This document shows, in pieces, positions 24,990 to 33,157 of a stretch of 64,000 nt of DNA. Location: the NCBI GenBank assembly GCA_021792185.1, contig JAJYVD010000007.1:1-64000 (forward strand), in the 5' to 3' direction. Source of the stretch: Nitrospirota bacterium. GTDB taxonomy: Bacteria > Nitrospirota > Thermodesulfovibrionia > Thermodesulfovibrionales > Dissulfurispiraceae. Made by a program: the position numbers and the translations under genes. The notes beneath the pieces were generated by a model. That model was not told where the DNA came from. It made no database searches and saw nothing but the letters and a program-made list of their open reading frames with translations. Within the stretch, counting starts at the first letter, position 1. Each line of letters starts with the position of its first letter.

Positions 24990-25382
24990 ATGCAAACCTT
25001 ATCAAATCTCTTTAAGGCGCTGTCTGACGAGACGAGGCTCAGGATATTGAAACTCCTCGAACACGGCGAGCTTTGCGTCTGCGACATCGTGGCAGCCCTC
25101 GGCATGATTCAGCCCAAGGTTTCATTCCATTTAGGGGTAATGAAAGACGCCGGATTGATAAAAGACCGCAAACAGGGCAGATGGATACATTACCGCATCG
25201 ATGATTCCGATATGTTCAAACGACTCATCCTCCTCTCGGTTCTGGAACGGATTCCCGACACTGTGGTGGCGGAAAACAGAAAAAGGCTCAAAAAATTTTT
25301 AACGGATAAAAATGGAAGGCAGGAGATGAGGCAGAAAACTGCGGCAGCCGCATGCCTCTGTGAAAGGCAGACAGGCGGGTAA
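24990..25382 (+). CDS. arsR: ArsR-family arsenic-responsive repressor
   Basis: The 130-residue winged-helix protein starts MQTLSNLFKALSDETRLRIL. The metal site ELCVCD (C29 and C31) lies in the DNA-recognition region, as in ArsR repressors that sense arsenite. The tail has two more cysteines (AACLCERQ) that may complete a third ligand. ATG 24990 is chosen because CAGGAGAG lies upstream. An in-frame ATG at 24942 would overlap the promoter. It leads the ars operon and probably represses it. Confidence 0.92.
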   Translation: MQTLSNLFKALSDETRLRILKLLEHGELCVCDIVAALGMIQPKVSFHLGVMKDAGLIKDRKQGRWIHYRIDDSDMFKRLILLSVLERIPDTVVAENRKRLKKFLTDKNGRQEMRQKTAAAACLCERQTGG

Positions 25383-26434
25383 TGCTCAAAAGACTTCTTG
25401 GAAAACTGCACGACTTCAGGCTGCTGCCGGTTTTTGTAATCATCAGCATGGTCATAGGTGTTGCAATAGGAAAATGGTATGGGATTTCCGATTTTGCGCT
25501 CACGCCGCCTATTGATGCGATCAAATCCATCTTTCACGGCACATATGAATTCAATGTCCCCAATACCATTGTGCTCGGCGTTGTCGTCGGGCTATTCATG
25601 ATGATGTACCCTGCAATGGCAAACATCAGGTTCGAAGATTTGGGAAAGGCCACGCGCTCGCCGAAACAGCTTCTTATTGTGGCATTTTTCAACTATGCCA
25701 TCGCCCCGTTCTTCATGCTCCTTCTCGCAAAGATATTCTTAAGCGGTGAGCCCGACCTTTACACAGGGCTCGTCCTTTACGGCCTTGCGCCCTGCATCGC
25801 AATGGTTATAGTCTTTACATATCTTTCTGCAGGCAGCGGCCCTCTCGCGATAATCCTTGTTGCCTTAAACTCAATAATCCAGATGATACTCATACCTGTA
25901 TATGCAAAACTGCTTCTTGGAGGGGTTCATTTTGATGTATGGGTGGTGGGTGAAAGCGTTCTTCTCTACCTCGGCATTCCCCTTGTCGCAGGAATGCTCA
26001 CGAGGTTCCTCGGCGTGAAAAGGTTCGGAGAGGAATGGTTTCATAAGCTGAAATTTTATCTGGACACACTTTCGATAGTAGGACTGCTTTTTACCCTTAT
26101 CGTAATGTTTGCCCTTAAAGGCGATTTGATACTCAAAAAGCCGATGTTTATCGTTCAGCTCGCGATACCCATGACGCTGTTTTTCTGGACAATGTTTGTA
26201 GTCGTTTATCTCGTCGGATGGAAGTTGAGGCTGAATTATAAAGATGCCGTGGCTGTAGGATTCAACGCAACAGGGAGGGACTTTGAGATAGCAATAGCGA
26301 TTGCGATCACTGCATTCAACCCTACTGTGGCCCTTGCAACTGTTATCGGACCACTCATAGAAGTGCCGGTAATGCTCGCCCTTGTATGGTTTGCAAAAAA
26401 AACGGAATATAAACTCTTTAAGGGGAGGGAATAA
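25382..26434 (+). CDS. acr3: Arsenite efflux transporter of the ACR3 family
   Basis: The 350-residue protein has ten predicted helices and the ACR3 hallmarks: LYGLAPCIAMVIVFTYL with the essential Cys138, and GFNATGRDFEIAIAIAI in a later helix. It exports arsenite using the proton gradient. It overlaps arsR by TAATG, so it is translationally coupled. A Usp, ArsD and ArsA follow, suggesting an ATP-boosted efflux system, although ArsA partners are better known for ArsB than Acr3. Confidence 0.92.
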   Translation: MLKRLLGKLHDFRLLPVFVIISMVIGVAIGKWYGISDFALTPPIDAIKSIFHGTYEFNVPNTIVLGVVVGLFMMMYPAMANIRFEDLGKATRSPKQLLIVAFFNYAIAPFFMLLLAKIFLSGEPDLYTGLVLYGLAPCIAMVIVFTYLSAGSGPLAIILVALNSIIQMILIPVYAKLLLGGVHFDVWVVGESVLLYLGIPLVAGMLTRFLGVKRFGEEWFHKLKFYLDTLSIVGLLFTLIVMFALKGDLILKKPMFIVQLAIPMTLFFWTMFVVVYLVGWKLRLNYKDAVAVGFNATGRDFEIAIAIAITAFNPTVALATVIGPLIEVPVMLALVWFAKKTEYKLFKGRE

Positions 26435-26436
26435 TC

Positions 26437-27333
26437 ATGTATAAAAAAATACTTTATCCTATCAAATTCGAAGAGTTTTCCCTCGATGTGCTCTCCTGCG
26501 TCCTGCACTTTAAGAAAGTCGGCGTCAAAGAGATCATATTGCTCCATGTGATAGATGTGGCAAGGCTGCCGATGGACAAATATGAGGGATACAACTCCGA
26601 TGACGTGAAGCGGTTAACGGAAATCGCATCTTTAAAAATGGACGAGGCGGTCAGGATGGTCAAAGATGCAGGACTTAGGGCGAAAAAAAAGATAGAAACC
26701 GGAGTGCCTTACAGGGAGATACTAAAAGCCGCATTAAAGGAAAAAGTCTCGCTTATCGCCTCCGGCAAACAGAAAAAGGGAATTATCGGAGAGATATTCA
26801 TCGGCTCCACCACGGATAAGATTATCCGCTACGGCAATATTCCTGTTTATATAGCAAAACATCCGGCGGTGTTCGGCGGCGGCAAAGAGACATGCGCTAA
26901 ATATTGTGAAATACCTTTCCGCAGGGTGCTGTATCCGACGGACTGGTCGGACTGCGCGGAAACCGCATTGGCGCAAGTCAAGGGACTTAAAAACACAGGC
27001 ATCGAAGAAGTGGTTATCGCACACATAATGGACGAAAAGGCCATGAGAATGCAGACTCCTAAAAAACTGAAAGAATTCTGGAATGCGGACAAAGAAAAGA
27101 TGGAGTCCGTTAAGCATGAACTTGAAAAAAATGGTTTTAAAGTAAAGATGCATATCCGCATCGGCAAGCCCAATACGGATCTGATAAGGATCGCCAGAGA
27201 AGAAAACATTTCCCTTATCGTAATGGGCTCTCACGGGAAAAGCTATATTGAAGGCGTCCTATGGGGTTCCGTCTCAAAGAATGTGGCGGAATACAGCGAC
27301 AGGCCTGTCCTGCTTGTAAGCTGCAAAAAATAA
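26437..27333 (+). CDS. Tandem universal stress protein
   Basis: The 298-residue protein contains two Usp domains (about 1-143 and 165-297). The second has the full nucleotide-binding pattern MGSHGKSYIEGVLWGSVSKN; the first has a degenerate loop (ASGKQKKGIIGEIFIGSTTD). It starts 3 nt after acr3 and precedes arsD, so it is a member of the arsenic operon. Its function there is unknown. Confidence 0.9.
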   Translation: MYKKILYPIKFEEFSLDVLSCVLHFKKVGVKEIILLHVIDVARLPMDKYEGYNSDDVKRLTEIASLKMDEAVRMVKDAGLRAKKKIETGVPYREILKAALKEKVSLIASGKQKKGIIGEIFIGSTTDKIIRYGNIPVYIAKHPAVFGGGKETCAKYCEIPFRRVLYPTDWSDCAETALAQVKGLKNTGIEEVVIAHIMDEKAMRMQTPKKLKEFWNADKEKMESVKHELEKNGFKVKMHIRIGKPNTDLIRIAREENISLIVMGSHGKSYIEGVLWGSVSKNVAEYSDRPVLLVSCKK

Positions 27334-27361
27334 AGTTAATTGCAAAAAGAAGGCTGCAGAA

Positions 27362-27700
27362 ATGAAAGTCGAAATTTACGATCCTGCCATGTGCTGCCCC
27401 AGCGGGCTTTGCGGGCCTGCTATAGACCCGGCGCTGGTCAAAATAAACGATGCCGTGTTGGCCTTAAAGAAACAGGGAGTGGAAGTTGAACGGTTCAGCC
27501 TTGCGCAGCAGACTAAGGCGTTTATGGATAACAAGAAAGTGGCGGATATGCTTCATAAGAACGGCAAGAAGGCGCTGCCGGTTACAATCGTCAACGGCGA
27601 AGTGTTAAAGACAGGCTCTTATCCGTCTTATGAAGAATTGTGCGGGGCGCTCGGAATCGAGCCTCTGAAGGCAAAACCGATTTCATTGCAAATGGGATAG
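27362..27700 (+). CDS. arsD: Arsenic metallochaperone ArsD
   Basis: The 112-residue thioredoxin-like protein has the ArsD metal site DPAMCCPSGLCGP (C11, C12, C17) and the conserved ALPVTIVNGEVLKTGSYPSY. ArsD passes arsenite to ArsA and raises its affinity. It lies upstream of arsA but is separated from it by a structured repeat of about 130 nt. Confidence 0.93.
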   Translation: MKVEIYDPAMCCPSGLCGPAIDPALVKINDAVLALKKQGVEVERFSLAQQTKAFMDNKKVADMLHKNGKKALPVTIVNGEVLKTGSYPSYEELCGALGIEPLKAKPISLQMG

Positions 27701-27715
27701 GGAATGACCGTCAAA

Positions 27716-27846
27716 GACTATAGGGCATTGTATTGTAGCGGTTTCAGCAACTCGAAGTTTCGCCGTGATGGCGAAACCGAGTTGGTGCCTCGGAGACGGA
27801 CAAGGATGTCCGGCGAGAATGAGCGGAAATACTGTGCCTTATAGTC
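27716..27846 (+). repeat. Structured repeat family 2, full copy
   Basis: Terminal arms GACTATAGGGCATTGTATT and AATACTGTGCCTTATAGTC pair imperfectly, mostly allowing G-U. Inside are a strong hairpin (AACTCG AA GTTTCGCC / GGCGAAAC CGAGTT) and a second one (CGGAC/GTCCG). It lies between arsD and arsA. A shorter relative is at 53473-53543. Confidence 0.7.
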
Positions 27847-27886
27847 TCACTCCCATACAAACTTTAATTAATTCAGAGGTTATAAC

Positions 27887-28750
27887 ATGACAAAATATAT
27901 ATTCTTCTCAGGCAAGGGCGGCGTGGGCAAAACGACCGTATCGTGCATAGCCGCGCTTTATACGGCGCAAAAAGGACTTAAGACGCTTCTTGTAACAACA
28001 GACCCCGCAGCGCATATAGGAGAAGTGCTGGATGTTGAAGTCGGCAGCAAACCCGTAAAGATAACCGAAAACCTCTACGCTGTTATGGTAGATCAGGAAG
28101 AAGCATTCAGGGAATATAAAGAGAAAGTGTTGAACGACGCACGCGGCAAATATTCCGAGGATATGATTGCAGCTATGGGGGAGGAATTGAACTCTCCCTG
28201 CACCGAAGAAATGGCTGCATTCGATAAATTCATTCAATTCATAGAGAGCAAAGATTACAGCGTGGTGGTATTCGACACGGCGCCTACCGGCCATACGCTC
28301 AGGTTACTCGACCTTCCTTTTGATTACGCAAAGCAGGTGGAGATGATGGTATCTGCCGCGGAAAGCTCGGAAGTTAAAGAGACCGCCAAGAGCAGGTTCG
28401 GACAGATCATAGATATATTGAGAGACAAAAGCCGCACTATCTTCAGCCTTGTGCTCTATCCCGAATCGACGCCTATAATGGAGTCCTACCGCGCCATGCT
28501 CGATTTAAGAGATGCCGGTATCGAAACACAACTCGTCGTCGCCAATATGATACTGCCGGAAGAGGTCTGCACGAACGATTTCTTCAAAAACCGGCGCGCT
28601 ATGCAAATGCGCTACTTGACCGAGATTAATGACAGATTTAACCTTCCGGTGCTTCAAATTCCTTTAACTCAGGATGAGATAAAAGGACTTGCTTCGATAA
28701 ACGGAGTCCTGAAAAATATATTGAACGGCTTAACAGCCCGACGCCCCTGA
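27887..28750 (+). CDS. arsA: ArsA-family arsenite-stimulated ATPase (single domain)
   Basis: The 287-residue ATPase has the deviant Walker A FSGKGGVGKTTVSC, the TTDPAAH switch I, a Cys in NSPCTEEMAAFDKF and the switch II DTAPTGHTLRLLDLP. E. coli ArsA is a fused double-length protein; this is one half and must dimerise, as Get3 does. It energises arsenite export with the membrane transporter. Its stop codon abuts that of the convergent hybrid kinase (28750/28751). Confidence 0.92.
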   Translation: MTKYIFFSGKGGVGKTTVSCIAALYTAQKGLKTLLVTTDPAAHIGEVLDVEVGSKPVKITENLYAVMVDQEEAFREYKEKVLNDARGKYSEDMIAAMGEELNSPCTEEMAAFDKFIQFIESKDYSVVVFDTAPTGHTLRLLDLPFDYAKQVEMMVSAAESSEVKETAKSRFGQIIDILRDKSRTIFSLVLYPESTPIMESYRAMLDLRDAGIETQLVVANMILPEEVCTNDFFKNRRAMQMRYLTEINDRFNLPVLQIPLTQDEIKGLASINGVLKNILNGLTARRP

Positions 28751-30247
28751 CTATTCCTTATCGAGAGACTCTCTTACCTTTTTTAAAAGCACATCGGGAG
28801 GGACCGGCTTGGAGATAAATTCTATTCCTCCTTCAAAGACTCCCTTCTTGTGGATAATATCGGCGGTATATCCGCTCATGAAAATGGTCTTTATGCCGGG
28901 GTTTATTTTCTTTATCTCTTCATAGGCGGCTTTGCCGTCCTTTTTCGGCATTATTACATCGAAAAGGAGAAGACGCACGGTATCCTTATTATCCATGAAT
29001 TTGCTTACCGCGTCTTCCCCGTCAACGGCCTCTATAATCTTATATCCGAACTTCTCCAGCACTTTTTTAGCGAGTTTTCTTACCTCGACATCATCCTCTG
29101 CTGCAAGTATCGTCTCTGAGCCGCCTTTTATCTCCGCTGTTTTAATCCTTTCTTCGGATTGCATTTCTGCATTCCTTCCTATCAGAGGCAGGTATATCAT
29201 GAATGTAGTGCCTTTTCCGGGCTCGCTGTAAACGGATATATAACCGTTATGCTGCCTGATGCTGCCGTATGTGGTAGCCAGTCCCAACCCCGTTCCTTTT
29301 CCGACCTCTTTTGTGGTGAAGAACGGTTCGAATATCTTTTCTTTTGTCTTTTCGTCCATGCCGGCTCCTGTATCGGAAACCGACACAAAGGCATACATGC
29401 CCGGCTTCCCGTATTCATGCGCCTTCATATAGTTTTCATCCAACTCGGCAAGGCCGGTCTCTATGGTCAGAATACCGCCGTCCGGCATGGCGTCCCGCGC
29501 GTTAGTAACGAGATTCATCAATACCTGCTCTATCTGCCCCCTGTCAGCCATCACCGTAAGTTCTTTGTCCGCAGCGTCAACCCTAAACTCTATGTCCTCG
29601 CTTATCAGCCTTGCAAGCATCTTCTTCATCCCGATTATTATGTCATTGACGTTAACCGGCTTCAGGCTCATTATCTGCTTTCTGCTGAAGGCTAAAAGGC
29701 TGTTCACAAGATGGGCCGCCTTCTCCGCGGAAACAAGCACCTCTTTTATATACGGGTTGCCGGGGTCGTCTTCCCGCATCTTCATCTGCAATAGATTGGC
29801 ATAGCCTATTATGGTCGTCAATATGTTATTGAAATCATGTGCGACGCCGCCCGCCAGAGTGCCGACTGCCTCCATCTTTTGCGCGTGGCGTAATTGTTCC
29901 TCTAATCTGCGCTGATCTTCTTCATGGCGCTTCAGTTCGGCCTGAGATTTTTCAAGCTCTAAAACCCGATGCTCAAGCTCCTCGTTAAGTACGCAGATTT
30001 TTCCCTCGCTGCTTTTTGCTTCTTCGCTTGAACGATATAGTTTTTCCGTATAGCCGGAGATAAGCCTGTGGAGCACTACAGCGGTAACAGCAACGTAAAG
30101 CCATTCCTTGTATGTCTGGAACCACGTAAGGGTTTCGTGATCTTTTATCGCCTTAGCCAGCAGCGAGTCAGAGAGAAAAATCCAGAGAGCGCCTACGATC
30201 GCGTAAATAAGTACGATCTTTATGGGAATCAGATTATCTTTTGTCAT
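28751..30247 (-). CDS. Hybrid histidine kinase with C-terminal receiver
   Basis: The 498-residue protein has two N-terminal membrane helices (about 9-28 and 45-62) with a short loop and then a long coiled coil. HisKA ([20 protein letters not shown]) and HATPase_c ([13 protein letters not shown]) follow, and a receiver domain has acceptor Asp in [13 protein letters not shown]. No PAS or large sensor domain is present, so the signal may be sensed in or near the membrane. A TATAAT lies 6 nt upstream of the start codon, suggesting a leaderless mRNA. Confidence 0.92.
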   Translation of the reverse strand: MTKDNLIPIKIVLIYAIVGALWIFLSDSLLAKAIKDHETLTWFQTYKEWLYVAVTAVVLHRLISGYTEKLYRSSEEAKSSEGKICVLNEELEHRVLELEKSQAELKRHEEDQRRLEEQLRHAQKMEAVGTLAGGVAHDFNNILTTIIGYANLLQMKMREDDPGNPYIKEVLVSAEKAAHLVNSLLAFSRKQIMSLKPVNVNDIIIGMKKMLARLISEDIEFRVDAADKELTVMADRGQIEQVLMNLVTNARDAMPDGGILTIETGLAELDENYMKAHEYGKPGMYAFVSVSDTGAGMDEKTKEKIFEPFFTTKEVGKGTGLGLATTYGSIRQHNGYISVYSEPGKGTTFMIYLPLIGRNAEMQSEERIKTAEIKGGSETILAAEDDVEVRKLAKKVLEKFGYKIIEAVDGEDAVSKFMDNKDTVRLLLFDVIMPKKDGKAAYEEIKKINPGIKTIFMSGYTADIIHKKGVFEGGIEFISKPVPPDVLLKKVRESLDKE

Positions 30248-30253
30248 AAAAGC

Positions 30254-30259
30254 ATTATA
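30254..30259 (-). promoter_or_regulatory. -10 box of the hybrid kinase gene
   Basis: On the minus strand TATAAT lies 6 nt before the ATG at 30247. The -35 region is weak. Confidence 0.5.
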
Positions 30260-30343
30260 GCATCAGATGCAACATATTGAAAATTCAAATGCAATTTATG
30301 CACAACCGTGCGCAAATTTTGCACTCGCTTTTCCTTGTTTATT

Positions 30344-30366
30344 TCAAAAATATAAAATATTTTTGA
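30344..30366. promoter_or_regulatory. Perfect 10-bp inverted repeat, possible enhancer
   Basis: TCAAAAATAT and ATATTTTTGA flank AAA. The centre is about 113 nt upstream of the -12 element at 30466-30469, a usual enhancer distance. The region is AT-rich. Confidence 0.5.
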
Positions 30367-30454
30367 TTCATTAACCTGCCTTATGTTTGATTATCTTTTA
30401 TTTTTCTTATATAAATTCAGAATTCCAAAGAACATATAAAAAATTATTATTAAC

Positions 30455-30469
30455 TGGCATAGCAATTGC
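30455..30469 (+). promoter_or_regulatory. Sigma54-type promoter candidate
   Basis: TGGCATAGCAATTGC fits TGGCAY-N5-TTGC with correct spacing, upstream of the exported protein at 30551. Confidence 0.6.
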
Positions 30470-30483
30470 TTAAACCGCAGCAG

Positions 30484-30512
30484 TTGACAGGCACTATTTT
30501 TGGTGCTATATA
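30484..30512 (+). promoter_or_regulatory. Sigma70-type promoter candidate
   Basis: TTGACA (30484-30489) and TATATA (30507-30512) have a 17-nt spacer, 39 nt upstream of the start codon. AAGGAGG at 30539-30545 is the ribosome-binding site. Confidence 0.6.
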
Positions 30513-30550
30513 TCAGGTAAAAGATTTATTCCGGCTCTAAGGAGGTACGT

Positions 30551-31003
30551 ATGAGAGCAAAAAGAATCATAGGGTTGGCAGTAACGGTGATATTCCTATT
30601 GACCGCATCGGCAGCCCTTGCCGCGTGGCATGGGTATCGCGGAAGCGGCGGATGGGGCATGGGAACGCAGTATCAGAGGATGTACAATCCTGCGGCAGTA
30701 GAAACAATATCGGGCACAGTCGAATCCGTCGATAAAATCACGCCGATGAAAGGAATGATGTACGGCGTCCATCTTTCATTGAAAACCGACAAAGAAACAA
30801 TATCCGTTCATCTCGGTCCCGGATGGTATATCGAAAGGCTGGATACCAAAATCGAGAAAGGCGACAAGATAGAAGTTAAAGGTTCGCGGGCGACTGTTGC
30901 GGGAAAACCGGCTATCATCGCGTCAGAGGTTAAAAAAGGAGACAACGTGCTTATTCTTAGAGACGCGTCCGATATTCCGGCATGGTCCGGATGGAGGAGA
31001 TAA
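30551..31003 (+). CDS. Exported OB-fold-like protein of unknown function
   Basis: The 150-residue product has a signal peptide (cleavage near ALAA) and a Gly/Trp/Tyr-rich segment. A compact beta domain (about 53-140) follows, with SGTVESVDKITPMKGMMYG, LGPGWYIE, KGDKIEVKGSRATVAGKPAI and a terminal SGWRR. The pattern of a small periplasmic OB fold is seen in several metal- or redox-related exported proteins, but I cannot name the family. It has both sigma54-like and sigma70-like promoter candidates and lies divergent from the hybrid kinase. Confidence 0.8.
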   Translation: MRAKRIIGLAVTVIFLLTASAALAAWHGYRGSGGWGMGTQYQRMYNPAAVETISGTVESVDKITPMKGMMYGVHLSLKTDKETISVHLGPGWYIERLDTKIEKGDKIEVKGSRATVAGKPAIIASEVKKGDNVLILRDASDIPAWSGWRR

Positions 31004-31033
31004 ACTGAAATTTGAGATTTGAAATTCAAGGAT

Positions 31034-31059
31034 GCCCTGCCTTGAGCCGGAGGCAGGGC
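31034..31059. terminator. Hairpin between convergent genes
   Basis: GCCCTGCCT pairs perfectly with AGGCAGGGC across 8 nt. It lacks a strong T-run, so it is a weak intrinsic terminator at best. Confidence 0.45.
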
Positions 31060-31061
31060 TG

Positions 31062-31352
31062 TTAACTCAGGCTGTTAAGGTATTCCTCCCACTCCATAGG
31101 GAGCATGTGCTTTTTCTTGTTATTGCATTCCTTGCAGGCTGTAACAGTATTGATTTTAGTCGATCTGCCGCCCCTGATGAGGGGCACTATATGATCCATG
31201 GTAAGCTCTTTGGGATGGACTTTGGCATGGCAATAATAACATCTGCCTTGCGAACACTTTTTTTTCCACCATGCGCTTTTGCGAAGCTCGCGGGCAATGC
31301 TGCGCTCTCTTTTTATATCCTCTTCCGTAACTTCCGGGACAAACCGCATCAT
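31062..31352 (-). CDS. HNH endonuclease-type protein
   Basis: The 96-residue protein carries CYYCHAKVHP, the HNH core LTMDHIVPLIRGGRSTKINT and TACKECNNKK. The four cysteines form the structural zinc site of McrA-like HNH domains. It is small and stand-alone, typical of housekeeping-neighbour HNH proteins with unknown target. It follows two DUF507 genes downstream of rpsR on the same strand. Confidence 0.88.
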   Translation of the reverse strand: MMRFVPEVTEEDIKRERSIARELRKSAWWKKKCSQGRCYYCHAKVHPKELTMDHIVPLIRGGRSTKINTVTACKECNNKKKHMLPMEWEEYLNSLS

Positions 31353-31410
31353 ATTCTACGACAATAATTTTTTATGACAATACTCCAGTAGTACTTCATT
31401 ACTCCAGTGC

Positions 31411-31689
31411 CTATCGTCTTACCCTTTTTCCTTCCTCTTCTTCAAAATACTTCCTGTAAAGCACTTCCCATTCCGGGCTTCCTTCGACGAGTTTCTTTGA
31501 AAATGACTCGAGTTTTCTGCGCACGGCCGCGTCAATGTCTTCGCCTATCTTTAATTCGTTTGTTATCGTCCTCTTTATCTCCCTTCTCAGAAGGCCGTCG
31601 TCTTCCTTAAGGGTTATAAGACCTTTTTCCATCAATCCTTTAAGGACGATATGGGTGGTATGGGTAATCTTATCGTCGGAGAGCATCAT
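31411..31689 (-). CDS. DUF507 family protein (copy 1)
   Basis: The 92-residue DUF507 protein starts LSDDKITHTTHIVLKGLMEK and contains LRREIKRTITNELKIGEDID followed by a basic end. Its start overlaps the stop of the other DUF507 gene (ATGA), so the two are coupled and may form a heterodimer. Function is unknown. The pair follows rpsR. Confidence 0.85.
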   Translation of the reverse strand: MMLSDDKITHTTHIVLKGLMEKGLITLKEDDGLLRREIKRTITNELKIGEDIDAAVRRKLESFSKKLVEGSPEWEVLYRKYFEEEEGKRVRR

Positions 31690-31967
31690 AGCACGATATT
31701 CCGTTCCCTTACCAGTTTCTGCTTCGTCATGTCGAACAGCTTGCGGTAATCGAGCCTTCCTCTTTCGATGTCGGTTTCGTATTTTCTTAGAAGCTGGCGG
31801 ACTTCATCGTTCAGCCTGTCTTCAGCCATAAGTTCTTCGAGGAGCAGTTTTTCGGTTTCTTCGATTAGCGTGTTTGCAGGAATATTCGGCTCTATCAATT
31901 CTTTTTTGATGAGGTTTTCCACTATGTGTTTCGCCATTGACGGCACCCAGCTTTTAGGTATCCTCAT
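31686..31967 (-). CDS. DUF507 family protein (copy 2)
   Basis: The 93-residue paralogue reads SWVPSMAKHIVENLIKKELI with LLLEELMAEDRLNDEVRQLL, sharing the helical plan of the neighbouring DUF507 protein. It begins 1 nt after rpsR ends and overlaps the next gene by ATGA. Co-transcription with the rpsF-ssb-rpsR ribosomal genes is likely. Confidence 0.85.
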   Translation of the reverse strand: MRIPKSWVPSMAKHIVENLIKKELIEPNIPANTLIEETEKLLLEELMAEDRLNDEVRQLLRKYETDIERGRLDYRKLFDMTKQKLVRERNIVL

Positions 31968-31968
31968 T

Positions 31969-32193
31969 CTACCTTTCCATAAACGGAAGCAGGGCTATAT
32001 TCCTCGCCCTCTGTATTGCGACTGTCAGCTCTCTCTGGTGCGCGGAACATGCTCCGGTCATTTTACGCGAAAGTATCTTGCCGCGCTCCGTTATGTAATT
32101 CCTCAGGGTCTTAATGTCCTTGTAATCTATAAACGCTGCCTTGTCCGCGCAAAACCTGCAGAACTTTCTCCTCTGAAATCTCTTCTGCCGCAT
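31969..32193 (-). CDS. rpsR: 30S ribosomal protein S18
   Basis: The 74-residue protein has the S18 pattern KFCRFCADK (a Cys pair typical of zinc-binding S18), [20 protein letters not shown] and [20 protein letters not shown]. It binds S6 and 16S rRNA. It is in the classic rpsF-ssb-rpsR order, separated from ssb by a microrepeat hairpin. Confidence 0.97.
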   Translation of the reverse strand: MRQKRFQRRKFCRFCADKAAFIDYKDIKTLRNYITERGKILSRKMTGACSAHQRELTVAIQRARNIALLPFMER

Positions 32194-32207
32194 CTTGTCT
32201 CCTTTCT

Positions 32208-32281
32208 TTTAAGGTTAAGGCTAAGGTTAAGGTTCAGAAAGTAAATTTTCCTTAACCTAAACCTAAACCTTAACCTGTCTT
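32208..32281. repeat. Intergenic microrepeat hairpin (AAGGTTAAGG type)
   Basis: AAGGTTAAGGCTAAGGTTAA units face CCTTAACCTAAACCTAAACC, forming an imperfect hairpin between ssb and rpsR. The same unit recurs at 36303-36385 and 37978-38035. Confidence 0.75.
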
Positions 32282-32284
32282 TAT

Positions 32285-32686
32285 TTAAAACGGCTCTAAA
32301 TCCGTAATTTCATCGGGCGGCGCCGTGTCGGAAATCCCCTGATCGCCCGCCGCTGCCTGCCGTGGTTCCCTCTTGGGTAAAAACCTCACGCTGCTCGCTA
32401 TTACTTCGACCTTGCTCTTCTGAGTTCCCTCGGATTCCCATTTCCTCTCCCGGAGCCTGCCTTCCACGAGCACGGGATTGCCTTTGCTCAGATACTGGCC
32501 GCAGCTTTCGGCCTGCCTCCCGAAAACAACGGCATCTATGAAAAGCGTATCGTCCTTCATCTCGTCGCCCTGCTTGTACTTAGATGTCACGGCAAGCCTC
32601 ATGGTCGTAACCGGCGTTCCTCCCGGAGTATACCGGACGTCCGGATCTTTGGTGAGATTGCCTATCAGTATTATTTTATTAAACAC
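32285..32686 (-). CDS. ssb: Single-stranded DNA-binding protein
   Basis: The 133-residue protein has the OB-fold start MFNKIILIGNLTKDPDVRYT, LFIDAVVFGRQAESCGQYL and GNPVLVEGRLRERKWES. The acidic C-terminal tip DEITDLEPF recruits replication and repair partners. GTG 32686 is the start. It lies between rpsF and rpsR. Confidence 0.96.
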   Translation of the reverse strand: MFNKIILIGNLTKDPDVRYTPGGTPVTTMRLAVTSKYKQGDEMKDDTLFIDAVVFGRQAESCGQYLSKGNPVLVEGRLRERKWESEGTQKSKVEVIASSVRFLPKREPRQAAAGDQGISDTAPPDEITDLEPF

Positions 32687-32695
32687 ATCCGTTCC

Positions 32696-33052
32696 CTACT
32701 CAGCCGCTTTCCCTTCCTGAGAAGCAGCGGTTCCTGCGGCCTCTTTAGGAAGCGCGGCAATCTGTTTTTTATCCAGCTTTATGACCATGAATTTAATAAC
32801 CGGATCGAAGACCTTAAAATACCCCTCTATCTTCTTTATAACGGATGCAGGTGCCTTGAACAAAAACAGCATATACACGCCCATTTTCTGCTTGTTGAGC
32901 TCGTATGCAAGCTTTCTCTTGCCCCAGTTGTCTGTTTTTAATATTTCCCCGCCTGCGTTCTTGATAAGGTCGGATATCTTGTCTACGGCTGACTTCAGTT
33001 CGTCTTCGCTGAGGGACGGGTTCAGGATAACTACATTTTCATAGATGTTCAT
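32696..33052 (-). CDS. rpsF: 30S ribosomal protein S6
   Basis: The 118-residue protein starts MNIYENVVILNPSLSEDELK and contains DNWGKRKLAYELNKQKMGVY and a YFKVFDPVIKFMVIKLD end. A longer upstream frame exists, but GGAGGTG lies just 5 nt ahead of ATG 33052. An Ala-rich tail follows the domain. It is first of the rpsF-ssb-rpsR-DUF507 run. Confidence 0.95.
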   Translation of the reverse strand: MNIYENVVILNPSLSEDELKSAVDKISDLIKNAGGEILKTDNWGKRKLAYELNKQKMGVYMLFLFKAPASVIKKIEGYFKVFDPVIKFMVIKLDKKQIAALPKEAAGTAASQEGKAAE

Positions 33053-33157
33053 CAAACACCTCCATCTGGATTTAAGCCCTTTCACTAAGGGAAGGGCATG
33101 GAGAAAATCTCTGCCGTAAAAACGGTCTTATTTTATACCATACGGGTTGTTATAAAA

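Noticed and set aside
30551-31003. Magnetosome-protein assignment for the exported OB-fold-like protein
   Set aside because: No CXXCH motif, PDZ or neighbouring mam genes; the fold alone is not enough.
31032-31367. 111-residue frame opposite the HNH gene
   Set aside because: HNH zinc and catalytic motifs are clear on the minus strand; this is its shadow.
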